This document shows, piece after piece, positions 51,013-59,482 of a stretch of 64,000 nucleotides of DNA. Below the pieces are notes generated by a model that was not told the DNA's origin, made no database searches, and saw only the letters and a list, made by a program, of their open reading frames with translations. Origin of the DNA: JAHEDH01 sp963753285 (GTDB taxonomy: Bacteria > Actinomycetota > Acidimicrobiia > Spongiisociales > ZC4RG35); NCBI GenBank assembly GCA_963753285.1, contig CAVWBT010000008.1, positions 124,001-188,000 on the forward strand, given 5' to 3'. A program made the translations under genes and the position numbers. The first letter of the stretch is position 1; each line of letters starts with the position of its first letter.

Positions 51013-53222
51013 CACTGGGAACATCACAGCCCCGCATCGACGCGCCGGGCAAGGTCACGGGCGAGGCGAGGTATCCCGCCGACGCTCCTGCAGACGGGCA
51101 CCTGCGCGCTCTCGTCGTCTTCAGCGATCAACCGCACGCCCGGATGACCGCGATGGACCTGTCGGAGGCCCGATCCGTGCCCGGCGTCGTGGCGATCTTC
51201 ACCGCGGCAGACGTCCCCGTGAACGAATACGGCCTGACGATGTCGGATCAGCCGGTGTTGGTGGGCCTCGACGACACCGGACGCTCGGAAGTGCCTGCAG
51301 ACGTGAGTCGATGGGAGGCCGACCACATCGCACTCGTCGTCGCCGAGACGCTCGACGCCGCCCACACCGCTGCCGAGGCGATCGACGTGTCGTGGGAGCA
51401 GCTCCCCCTCGTGGCCGACATCGACGCCGCGCTCACCGACGGCGCCCCATTGGTGCATCCCGAGAAGGGATCGAACGCCTACCTGCACTACAAGATCCGC
51501 AAGGGCGACCCGTCGACCGCCTGGGACGAGGCAGCTGCGATCGTCGAAACCACCTACACCGTTCCTCACCAGGAGCACGCCTACCTCCAGCCCGAAGCCG
51601 CCATCGCCTACGTCGACGAACAGGGCAGGGTCACCGTGGAGATCGCAGGCCAGTGGACCCATGAGGACCAGATGCAGATCGCCCACGCCCTCGATCTCGA
51701 CGACGAGCAAGTGCGGATCATCTACCCGGCCATCGGCGGCGCCTTCGGCGGGCGCGAGGACATGAGCCTCCAGATCGTGCTCGCACTTGCAGCGATGCGT
51801 TTGAGCGAGCGCGGCGAAACCCGGCCGATCCGATGCCAGTGGTCTCGCGAGGAGTCGATCGTGGGCCATCACAAGCGCCACCGCGGCCGGATCCACGCCA
51901 AGTGGGGCGCCAGGGCAGACGGGACACTCGTGGCGATCGAGGCCGAGGGGTATCTCGATGCCGGGGCCTACAACTACACCACGAACAAGGTGCTGGGGAA
52001 CATGCACTTCACGCTCGCCGGGCCGTATCGATGTGACAACGTTCGCCTCGACTCGTACGGCGTCTACACGACGACGGTCCCGGGTGGAGCGTTCCGAGGG
52101 TTCGGAGCGCCGCAGGGCGCGTTCGTCGCCGAGTCGCAGATGAACAAGCTGGCCGTCGCCCTCGGGATGGACCCGGTCGAACTGCGCAGGATCAATCTCC
52201 TCGAAGATGGCGATCCGGGACCAACCCAGACTCCCCTGCCGCCGGGTGTGAGCATCCGGGGCGTCGTGGATGCATGCGCCGACCACGCAGCTTGGGGCGA
52301 GCCCGCCACCGACACCGGGCCGGTCACCGCATTCCGAACGTTGCCCGGCGACGCCGCTGCAACCAAACGCGGTCGCGGTTTTGCCTGTGGGCTCAAGAAC
52401 GTCGGGTTCAGCTTTGCCTTCCCCGAACGTTCGGAGGCTCGAATCGAGTTGCAGGCCGACTACGCAACCGTGTTCGTGGCGGGCGCCGATGTGGGACAGG
52501 GCGCCCACACCGTCTTCCGCCAGATCGCCGCCGATGCGCTCGGACTCGACCTCGACACCGTCGAGATGGTCACCTCCGACACGGCAACGTCAGGCGATTC
52601 GGGGTCCGCCTCGGCGTCGCGGCTCACCTTCATGCAGGGCAATGCCATTCTCGGCGCAGCCGAGGAGGCCCAGAAGCGATGGCTCGAAGGGGACCGCCCA
52701 GCCATCGGCGAGTTCCGATTCGAGCCGCCCCCGACCGAGTTGCTCGACCCGGACGGCGGGCCCTCCACGCCCAACTTCGCGTATGGCTACGTCGCGGAGG
52801 TCGTCGATGTCTCCATCGATGTCGAGACGGGCGTGATCCGGGTGGATCGTGTGGTGGCGTGCACGGATGTGGGAAGGGCACTCAACCCGCAGCTGATCGA
52901 GGCGCAGACCGAAGGGGCGGTGGTTCAAGCCCACGGCTATGCGGTCACCGAGCACCTGCAGGTCAGGGACTGCCGCATCCTCAACCCACGCCTGAGCCAA
53001 TACCTGATCCCGGGGATCGGTGACGCTCCTCGCCGGATCGAGACGGTCATCTATGAGCACCCGGATCCACTGGGACCGCATGGTGCACGCGGGATGGGCG
53101 AGATGCCGTACATCCCCTATGCACCGGCGCTCACTGCGGCGTTGTTCGACGCCACGGGAGTGTGGTTCCACGATCTCCCGCTGACTCCCGATCGGGTCGC
53201 CGCTGCACTGGTCTCGGATTAG
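51009..53222 (+). CDS. Xanthine dehydrogenase molybdenum-binding subunit
   Basis: A 737-residue Mo-pterin subunit. PRIDAPGKVTGEARYPADA is the a/b-hammerhead start. Later blocks are GGAFGGREDM, VPGGAFRGFGAPQGAFVAE (with the conserved Arg), DVGQGAHTVFRQIAADAL, and a C-terminal GARGMGEMPYIPYAPAL with the catalytic Glu. It is the partner of the FAD/2Fe-2S fusion just upstream. Substrate may be xanthine, hypoxanthine or another N-heterocycle. Its end overlaps the convergent antiporter gene by 4 bp. Confidence 0.93.
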   Translation: MTLGTSQPRIDAPGKVTGEARYPADAPADGHLRALVVFSDQPHARMTAMDLSEARSVPGVVAIFTAADVPVNEYGLTMSDQPVLVGLDDTGRSEVPADVSRWEADHIALVVAETLDAAHTAAEAIDVSWEQLPLVADIDAALTDGAPLVHPEKGSNAYLHYKIRKGDPSTAWDEAAAIVETTYTVPHQEHAYLQPEAAIAYVDEQGRVTVEIAGQWTHEDQMQIAHALDLDDEQVRIIYPAIGGAFGGREDMSLQIVLALAAMRLSERGETRPIRCQWSREESIVGHHKRHRGRIHAKWGARADGTLVAIEAEGYLDAGAYNYTTNKVLGNMHFTLAGPYRCDNVRLDSYGVYTTTVPGGAFRGFGAPQGAFVAESQMNKLAVALGMDPVELRRINLLEDGDPGPTQTPLPPGVSIRGVVDACADHAAWGEPATDTGPVTAFRTLPGDAAATKRGRGFACGLKNVGFSFAFPERSEARIELQADYATVFVAGADVGQGAHTVFRQIAADALGLDLDTVEMVTSDTATSGDSGSASASRLTFMQGNAILGAAEEAQKRWLEGDRPAIGEFRFEPPPTELLDPDGGPSTPNFAYGYVAEVVDVSIDVETGVIRVDRVVACTDVGRALNPQLIEAQTEGAVVQAHGYAVTEHLQVRDCRILNPRLSQYLIPGIGDAPRRIETVIYEHPDPLGPHGARGMGEMPYIPYAPALTAALFDATGVWFHDLPLTPDRVAAALVSD

Positions 53223-54157
53223 GCGAGGAAAGGCACGGTCGCTGCGTAGGCGACGATCAAGAGCAGGCCCTCGCGTCTGGTCACCGTGTGCTGGGTTCTC
53301 ATCGCCACGAGCGCCAGCAACGACACGACCGCTGCGGCGATCGGAGCCACCACGGTGACACCGACGTCGTCGATCGGCACCGGCCTCGCCAAGCCGACGA
53401 TGCCTCCCACGACGAGCGCGTTGAAGAGATTCGATCCGAGCAGGTTCCCGACGATCAGGTCGGTCTCCCCACGTCTGGCGGATTGGATGACGGTCACAAG
53501 CTCCGGCAGCGACGTGCCCACTGCGACGATCGTTGCGCCGACGAAGCCGCTGCTCAACCCGGCGCGCTCGGCGAGGTCGATGGCACCCCACAGGAGGGCC
53601 TGAGCGCCGCCGACGGTGCCGGCGAGACCGAGCAGCGTTCGCGCGGATTCGACGCCGATGCGGTGCTCCGAAGGCTCGGCGAGTTCCGTCGTCTCCGGCC
53701 CGAGCGGGTCGCCGGGGGAACGCCTCGTCACCAGATAGAGGACACCGATCATCAGCGCCAACAGCAGTCCGCCCTCGAACGGAGAGATTCCGCCCCCCTG
53801 GACGACGCCGGCGAAGATGATCGCAGCGCCCAGCGCCAACGTCGCCTCCTGCCGCACCGTGCGCGAGTCGACGGTGAGCGGGACCAGCATTGCTCCGACA
53901 CCGAGGAGCAGCGAGAGGTTGGCGAGATTGGATCCCACGATGTTCCCGACGGCGATCGCCGCCTCGTCGCCGACCGCGGCGATCGCAGAAACGAGCATCT
54001 CCGGAAGGCTGGTGCCGAACCCGACGATCAGCACCCCGACCACCAGCGGCCGAACGCGCTTGATGAGGGCGACGCGGGCGGCGCCGAGCACGAACTGGTC
54101 GGCGGAGTAGGCGAGCAGTCCGATGCCGCCGAGGAGGGCGATCAGCGCGAGATACAC
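53219..54157 (-). CDS. Calcium/sodium antiporter family (CaCA, YrbG-like)
   Basis: A 312-residue membrane protein with about ten helices in two inverted halves. Each half holds an alpha-repeat: VGFGTSLPEMLVSAIAA with VGNIVGSNLANLSLLLG, and IVAVGTSLPELVTVIQS with VGNLLGSNLFNALVVGG. The ion-binding Glu residues are intact in both. It exchanges cations across the inner membrane. It is not obviously linked to the xanthine dehydrogenase cluster. Confidence 0.92.
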   Translation of the reverse strand: MYLALIALLGGIGLLAYSADQFVLGAARVALIKRVRPLVVGVLIVGFGTSLPEMLVSAIAAVGDEAAIAVGNIVGSNLANLSLLLGVGAMLVPLTVDSRTVRQEATLALGAAIIFAGVVQGGGISPFEGGLLLALMIGVLYLVTRRSPGDPLGPETTELAEPSEHRIGVESARTLLGLAGTVGGAQALLWGAIDLAERAGLSSGFVGATIVAVGTSLPELVTVIQSARRGETDLIVGNLLGSNLFNALVVGGIVGLARPVPIDDVGVTVVAPIAAAVVSLLALVAMRTQHTVTRREGLLLIVAYAATVPFLA

Positions 54158-54231
54158 CGAATGGCCAGTCGAAGGAGGTCAGTCAATGCGCGGGATCGTA
54201 CCACCTGGCAGGATTGGTGTTGGAGGTGCTC

Positions 54232-54630
54232 ATGGCGTTACACATCAACACACTGACAATCGACTGCCACGACCCACACGAGCAGGCGAGGTTCTGGTCG
54301 CAGGCGCTCGAGTGGGAGTTGATCCTCGACCCAGACGGGGATCCGATGATCGTCCCGACCAGCGACCGCGCTGCCTTCCCGGAGGGCGCGTTTCCGATCC
54401 TTTTCTTGGGAGCACCCGGCACGAAGCACGCCAAGAACCGACTCCATCTCGATCTCGCTCCGGACGACCAGGACGCCGAGGTGGAACGGCTGGAGCGGCT
54501 TGGCGCGACCAGAGTCGACATCGGTCAGAAGGCCGTCTCTTGGGTGGTCATGGCCGACCCCGAGGGCAACGAATTCTGCGTGTTGACGAGCCTGTCTGTC
54601 CCCACTCAGGGGGGACAGGCTGCCCCCTAG
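54232..54630 (+). CDS. VOC superfamily protein running into a repeat array
   Basis: A 132-residue vicinal-oxygen-chelate protein from the ATG at 54232 (TTGGAGGTGCTC precedes it). LHINTLTIDCHDPHEQARFW is the first strand with candidate His ligand, AKNRLHLDLAPDDQDAEVER the central part, and VVMADPEGNEFCVL the final strand with its Glu. The last dozen residues (SVPTQGGQAAP) are encoded by the first unit of the hairpin repeats, so the original C-terminus may have been altered by the array. Confidence 0.8.
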   Translation: MALHINTLTIDCHDPHEQARFWSQALEWELILDPDGDPMIVPTSDRAAFPEGAFPILFLGAPGTKHAKNRLHLDLAPDDQDAEVERLERLGATRVDIGQKAVSWVVMADPEGNEFCVLTSLSVPTQGGQAAP

Positions 54631-54817
54631 GGCAGGCTGGGGGTTCGGTGTCTGTCCCATCCCAGAGGGGACAGGCTGCCCCGTAGGCCAGGGAGGATTC
54701 GGTGTTTGTCCCATCCCAGAGGGGACAGGCTGCCCCGTAGGCCAGGGAGGATTCGGTGTTTGTCCCCTCTCAGGGGGGACAGGCTGCCCTCCAGGGCAGC
54801 CAGGGGGGATTCGGTGC
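54596..54817 (+). repeat. Four GC-rich hairpin repeats with 54-56 bp period
   Basis: The core GGGGACAGGCTGCCC recurs with GACAGG at 54614, 54670, 54724 and 54778. Each unit holds a TGTCCC...GGGACA inverted repeat followed by a GGCTGCC-type arm. In unit 4, GGCTGCCC and GGGCAGCC form a perfect second hairpin. Units 2 and 3 are almost identical. It fills the gap between the VOC gene and the PLP lyase gene and could also stop transcription. Confidence 0.85.
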
Positions 54818-54896
54818 TTTCCCTCTCACACGGTGAACGGCTCCCAGCTGTCGACCGATACACGGGCTCCAGGGCGCGTTCTGCCATGATGCCGAG

Positions 54897-56051
54897 ATGA
54901 CCGCTCACACGCGCTCGACCGGGGCTCTGGCTTCGGACCCTGCACGGCTCACCGCCCTGTTCGGACGCGACGACCTGTTGTCACTCTGGATCGCGGAGCC
55001 GTACATCGACATCGCCCCTGGAATCCAGCAGGCGCTGGTGGAGCGCGCGGCGTCGGGTTGGTACGGGTACGAGGCGCGGGACGAGAGCATTCTCGACGCG
55101 TTCTGGGGATGGATGCAGGCGCGCCACGGATGGAATGGCTCCGACCTGGCCGTGTCGGTCAGCCCGAGCGTCGGCACGTCGGTCGGTGCGATGATCGAAC
55201 TGTTGAGTGACGACGGCGATGGGGTGATCATCCAGCCACCGGTGTTCACCGACTTCAAACCGCTGATCGTGAAGGCCGGGCGCACGGTCGTGCGGAATCC
55301 GCTGGTTCTCACCGATCACGGGTACCGAATGGACCTCGATCACCTCGACCGGTTGACTTCCGACCAGTCGACCAGGCTGTTGATCCTGTGCAACCCCCAC
55401 AACCCGGTCGGACGCCTGTGGTCCGAAGAGGAACTGCATGCCGTGGCCGAGATCTGCTCGTCACATCAGGTGGCGGTCGTCGCGGACGAGATTCACGCCG
55501 ACCTGACACTGGGAAGCAGGACATTCACGCCGTTCGCCCGTGCTGCGTCCGACACCGGTGTCGTGTGGGCCGCGACGCACGGTCCGATCAAGACGTTCGG
55601 CCTCGCCGGCGTGTGTGACACGCTGCTGGTGACCGACAACGCGCAGCTCGCCGACCAGTTCCGGAAGATGAGCAGCCGCCTCCACCTCACCCGCAACAAC
55701 GTCTTCGGCCTGGCAGCCGTCGAAGCCGCCTACCGCACGGGAGCGGACTGGCTCGATTCCACGCTTGCACTCGTTTCTCGGAATCTTCGAGCTCTCGAGG
55801 AGGGTCTCGGCGAGACGATCTCGGTCATCGAGCCGGAAGCCACCTACCTGGCGTGGCTCGACCTCCGCAGCCTCGGCCTGGAGGCGCCGGAGCTGGCCGG
55901 ATGGCTGGCCGATGCGGGGCTCGCGCTCAGTCCCGGGCACTGGTTCGGGAGAGAAGGTGCGGGATTCGCCCGCATGACGGTGGCGGCGCCCGGGGCCGAG
56001 ATCTCGGAGGCCGTCGAGCGACTCACTCGGGCGATCGGCGCCCGCCGCTGA
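54897..56051 (+). CDS. MalY/PatB-type aminotransferase-fold C-S lyase
   Basis: A 384-residue PLP fold-type I enzyme. GWYGYEARDESILDAFWGWM and the run SVSPSVGTSVGAMIELLSDD are typical. LCNPHNPVGRLWSEEEL and VADEIHADLTL carry the Asn and Asp that hold PLP. THGPIKTFGLAGVCD contains the Schiff-base Lys; most relatives have a Ser before that Lys (SxSK), here Ile. Relatives cleave cystathionine or cysteine conjugates. Substrate is not proven. Confidence 0.87.
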   Translation: MTAHTRSTGALASDPARLTALFGRDDLLSLWIAEPYIDIAPGIQQALVERAASGWYGYEARDESILDAFWGWMQARHGWNGSDLAVSVSPSVGTSVGAMIELLSDDGDGVIIQPPVFTDFKPLIVKAGRTVVRNPLVLTDHGYRMDLDHLDRLTSDQSTRLLILCNPHNPVGRLWSEEELHAVAEICSSHQVAVVADEIHADLTLGSRTFTPFARAASDTGVVWAATHGPIKTFGLAGVCDTLLVTDNAQLADQFRKMSSRLHLTRNNVFGLAAVEAAYRTGADWLDSTLALVSRNLRALEEGLGETISVIEPEATYLAWLDLRSLGLEAPELAGWLADAGLALSPGHWFGREGAGFARMTVAAPGAEISEAVERLTRAIGARR

Positions 56052-56061
56052 ACGCCGCCGA

Positions 56062-57045
56062 TCAGAACCGCAGGGCGGCCGCAGACCAGTGGAACCCGGC
56101 CCCGAACGCGACCAGCACGACGAGGTCACCCCGGTCGATCACGCCTGTGTGAACAGCTTCCGAAAGCGCGAGTGGTACCGACGCCGAACCGGTGTTGCCG
56201 TAGCGGTCGACGTTGACATAGACACGATCCGAGTCGATCTTCAGCCGGTTCCCGACTGCCGTGATGATCCGCTCGTTCGCCTGGTGCGGAATCAGACAGG
56301 CGACGTCGTCGACGCCGGCGCCGACCTTCTCCAGCACGTCCTGCACGGCGCCAGACATCCGGCGGACGGCCGACTTGAACACCTCGTGGCCGTCCATCAC
56401 CAGCCGCTGATGGTCACCCGTGGCAGCGACCTCGGCGGTGAACGGACGACGCGTGCCGCCGACACCGAGCGTCAGGATGTCGGATTTCGACCCGTCCGTG
56501 CCGGCGACGAACCCGAGTAGCTCGGCGCGTCCGCCACCGGGTTCGGCGACCACGGCCCCGGCCCCGTCGCCGAAGAGGATGTCCGTCCCACGGTCCTTCC
56601 ACGACAGCAGCCGGCTGATCAACTCGACGCCGACGACCAGGATGCGTTTGGGCTCCACGGTGGCACGCGCCCGAGCGACGTCCAGCGCTTGGACGAACCC
56701 GGCGCAGCCACTGCCTCCCAGGTCGTAGGCGGGGATGGTGCGGGCGCCGAGCCGGTCCTGGAGAAAGGCCGCCGTGTCGGGGGTGTAGACCTCAGGCGTG
56801 TCGGTGGCCACGATGATCTCGTCGATCTGATCGGCGGTGACGCCGGCGTGGGAGAGTGCCTGGAGCGACGCCTCGGCTGCGAGATCGAGTGTGGACTGGT
56901 CGGGTGCTGCGATGCGCCGCTCGCGAATGCCCGTTCGCTGGACGATCCACTCGTCCGATGTGTCGAACATCTCCTCGAGTTCGACGTTCGTCATCACCCG
57001 CTCCGGCACGTATCCGCCGAAGCCCGAGATACCGATGCTCACCAT
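56062..57045 (-). CDS. fabH: 3-oxoacyl-ACP synthase III (KAS III)
   Basis: A 327-residue thiolase-fold condensing enzyme. Catalytic residues are Cys114 in LGGSGCAGFVQAL, His in CLIPHQANERII and Asn in RYGNTGSASVP. The ATG at 57045 follows GAGAGGAGGCA. FabH joins acyl-CoA and malonyl-ACP to start fatty acids. Here it sits between a PLP enzyme and an acyl-CoA synthetase, and 5 kb from an E1-E2-ACP operon. That suggests a specialised starter unit rather than the housekeeping copy. The acyl-CoA synthetase lies 54 bp upstream on the same strand. Confidence 0.92.
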   Translation of the reverse strand: MVSIGISGFGGYVPERVMTNVELEEMFDTSDEWIVQRTGIRERRIAAPDQSTLDLAAEASLQALSHAGVTADQIDEIIVATDTPEVYTPDTAAFLQDRLGARTIPAYDLGGSGCAGFVQALDVARARATVEPKRILVVGVELISRLLSWKDRGTDILFGDGAGAVVAEPGGGRAELLGFVAGTDGSKSDILTLGVGGTRRPFTAEVAATGDHQRLVMDGHEVFKSAVRRMSGAVQDVLEKVGAGVDDVACLIPHQANERIITAVGNRLKIDSDRVYVNVDRYGNTGSASVPLALSEAVHTGVIDRGDLVVLVAFGAGFHWSAAALRF

Positions 57046-57099
57046 GCACTGCCTCCTCTCACCGGACGATACGCATCGGATTCCTCGTGTGGTCTCCGT

Positions 57100-58680
57100 T
57101 CAGACGTCGGTCCGGAGTGCTCGCCGCATGATCTTTCCGGTCGTTGTTCGGGGCAGGTCATCGAGGAACGTGACCCTGCGTGGCACTTCATGGGCGGCGA
57201 GGCGTGATCGGACGTGGTGCTGGAGCTCGGCGGCGAGATCGTCGGTAGCCTCGAACCCGTCGTTCACGACCACGAAGGCAGCGGGGACCTGACCGCGGAT
57301 CTCGTCGGGGACACCGATCACGGCACACATCGCCACCGCCGGATGACCCATGAGCGACTCCTCGATCTCGCCTGGCCCGATCCGGTATCCCATCGACGAG
57401 ACGACATCGTCCTTGCGGCTCTCGAACCACAGATAGCCGTCGTGGTCCTCTCGTCCGAGGTCTCCGGTGAGCAACCACCCGTTGCGGTACTTCGACTCGG
57501 TGGCGTCGGGCCGGTTCCAGTAGCCGAGCATCATCACCGGGTCGGGCGCCTTCACGACGATCTCCCCCACCTCGTCGATCAGCCGGTTGCCGTCGTCGTC
57601 TTGGACCTCCACGTTGTGCCCCGGGATCGCCCGCCCCATCGACCCCGGCCGGACCGGCCAGACCCGTGACGAGTTGCCCACGACGATGTTCGCCTCGGTC
57701 TGTCCGTACCCCTCGTTGATCGGGCATCCCAGCTCGTGCTGCGCCCAAGCGAGCATCTCTTCACCGAGCGCCTCTCCACCGGTGAAGATCGCCCGAAGAT
57801 CGAGGCTGGAACCGTCGACCCCGGCCGCCCGCATCATCTTCAGCGCCGTCGGCGGGAGGAACGCCAGGGTCACATTCTGTTCCGTCATCAGTCGGACCGC
57901 AGCATGCGGCTCGAAGTCCATGTCGGCCGTCAGTACGGTCATGCCGTGGTACCAGGCAGGTATCACGACGTCCATCAGCGCTCCGATCCACGCCCAGTCG
58001 GCCGGTGTCCAGATGACGTCTCCGGGCTGCGGGGCGAAGTCGTAATAGAGCTCGAACGCCGGGAGGTGCCCGAAGATCGTCCGGTGCGCATGCACCGCTC
58101 CCTTCGGTGGGCCGGTGGTGCCAGAGGTGTAGATCAGGAAGACCGGGTCTTCGGCTGCCGTGTCGGCCACGGCTTCGAGCGGCAGACCCGACATCGCCTC
58201 GCTGAGCGCTGCCCCGGTCTCCATGGTTCGGATGTCCGGCGCGGCCTCGGCGACTTTGTCGCGATTGTCTGCCGACACGATCGCCAGCGTGGCGCCTGAG
58301 TCCATCAATCGGTACCGGAGCGCATCGGGGCCGAACAGCGAAGCGAGTGGCAGGGAGACGGCGCCGAGCTTCCAGATCGCCAGGTGGGCGATCCCGACCT
58401 CGAGGGACTGCGGTGCGACCACCGCGACCCGGTCACCGCGCTGGATCCCGAGTCGGGCGAGCGCCCCGGCGAGGCGCGACGTCCGCTCGGACAGTTCTCC
58501 AAAGGACTCTGTCGCAGACGCTCCGGAGGAGTCGACGGAGATCACGGCAGGAGCGTCGATCGGATGTGGGTCGGCGCAGGCCGCACCCAGGTTGAATCGC
58601 TCCGGGATGGCGTAGGAGAACCCCCGAATCAAGTCCTCGTACGCGAGGCCATTCCGGTAGCGGAAGCTCGGCTCAGCCAT
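57100..58680 (-). CDS. Acyl-CoA synthetase (AMP-binding, medium-chain/ACSM-like)
   Basis: A 526-residue adenylating enzyme. The P-loop is YTSGTTGPPKGAVHAH, the A5 motif NEGYGQTEAN, A7-A8 TGDLGREDHDGYLWFESRKD followed by YRIGPGEIE, and the final Lys is in TTTGKIMRRALR. It activates a carboxylic acid through an acyl-AMP, probably medium-chain or aromatic. Cotranscription with the downstream fabH would let its acyl-CoA serve as a starter. The ATG at 58680 is divergent from the ABC ATPase gene. Confidence 0.92.
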   Translation of the reverse strand: MAEPSFRYRNGLAYEDLIRGFSYAIPERFNLGAACADPHPIDAPAVISVDSSGASATESFGELSERTSRLAGALARLGIQRGDRVAVVAPQSLEVGIAHLAIWKLGAVSLPLASLFGPDALRYRLMDSGATLAIVSADNRDKVAEAAPDIRTMETGAALSEAMSGLPLEAVADTAAEDPVFLIYTSGTTGPPKGAVHAHRTIFGHLPAFELYYDFAPQPGDVIWTPADWAWIGALMDVVIPAWYHGMTVLTADMDFEPHAAVRLMTEQNVTLAFLPPTALKMMRAAGVDGSSLDLRAIFTGGEALGEEMLAWAQHELGCPINEGYGQTEANIVVGNSSRVWPVRPGSMGRAIPGHNVEVQDDDGNRLIDEVGEIVVKAPDPVMMLGYWNRPDATESKYRNGWLLTGDLGREDHDGYLWFESRKDDVVSSMGYRIGPGEIEESLMGHPAVAMCAVIGVPDEIRGQVPAAFVVVNDGFEATDDLAAELQHHVRSRLAAHEVPRRVTFLDDLPRTTTGKIMRRALRTDV

Positions 58681-58765
58681 GCCGGCGAGTGTAGGAAGCG
58701 GATGTGCCGACCGGCCGGGTCATTGTGCCCTGGTGACCCGTATCACCTGGAGTGACCGTGATTGG

Positions 58766-59476
58766 ATGGAGCCGCTGATCGAACTCGTGAGTGTCAGCCG
58801 GAAGTACGAACTCGGGACTACGACCGTCACCGCACTCGACGACGTGGATCTCCACATCGACCCCGGTGAGTTCCTGGTGGTGCTTGGGCCATCCGGTAGC
58901 GGCAAGACCACCCTCCTCAACGTGATCGGCGCGCTCGACAGCCCGACATCTGGAACGATCCGCGTCGCCGGCACCAACATCACCGCCGCCAGCCAATCGG
59001 AGCTGTTCGCGTTCCGGCGATCCACCGTGAGCTTCATTTTTCAGAGTTTCAACATCTTCCCTGGGCTCACGGCCGCAGAGAACGTCCACTTCGGAATCGA
59101 TGTAGCCGGACGCAGGAACGGCGCGTCCGTCGAGAGAATCCTGGCGTCGGTGGGACTGGGAAACCGCGGCGATCACTTCCCACACGAACTGTCGGGGGGA
59201 GAACAGCAGCGAGTCGCCATCGCTCGCGCGCTGGCGACGGGAAACCCGATCCTGCTCGCCGACGAGCCGACCGGTGAACTCGACTTCGAGACCGGCGTCC
59301 AGATCCTGGACCTGCTCAGGGCGCAAGCCACCGACGGCAGAGCCGTTCTCGTGGTCACACACAACCGCGAAATCTCCCGCATAGCCGACCGGGTGGTGGA
59401 ACTGTCATCGGGGCGGGTCGTGTCCGACGGGCCGCCACCGAGCGGAAAAGCAGCCCTCGCCGACCTCCACTGGTAG
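58766..59476 (+). CDS. ABC transporter ATP-binding protein (LolD/MacB type)
   Basis: A 236-residue ATPase. It has Walker A GPSGSGKT, Q-loop FQSFNIFPGLTA, signature ELSGGEQQR, Walker B ILLADEP and H-loop VTHN. The subfamily works with FtsX-like permeases, and one follows after 6 bp. The ATG at 58766 is the best start although its ribosome site is weak. Confidence 0.93.
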   Translation: MEPLIELVSVSRKYELGTTTVTALDDVDLHIDPGEFLVVLGPSGSGKTTLLNVIGALDSPTSGTIRVAGTNITAASQSELFAFRRSTVSFIFQSFNIFPGLTAAENVHFGIDVAGRRNGASVERILASVGLGNRGDHFPHELSGGEQQRVAIARALATGNPILLADEPTGELDFETGVQILDLLRAQATDGRAVLVVTHNREISRIADRVVELSSGRVVSDGPPPSGKAALADLHW

Positions 59477-59482
59477 TCGGCA

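Noticed and set aside
54596..54817. Repeats considered as a CRISPR array
   Set aside because: Units are contiguous, near-identical along their whole length and have no variable spacers; no cas genes are nearby.
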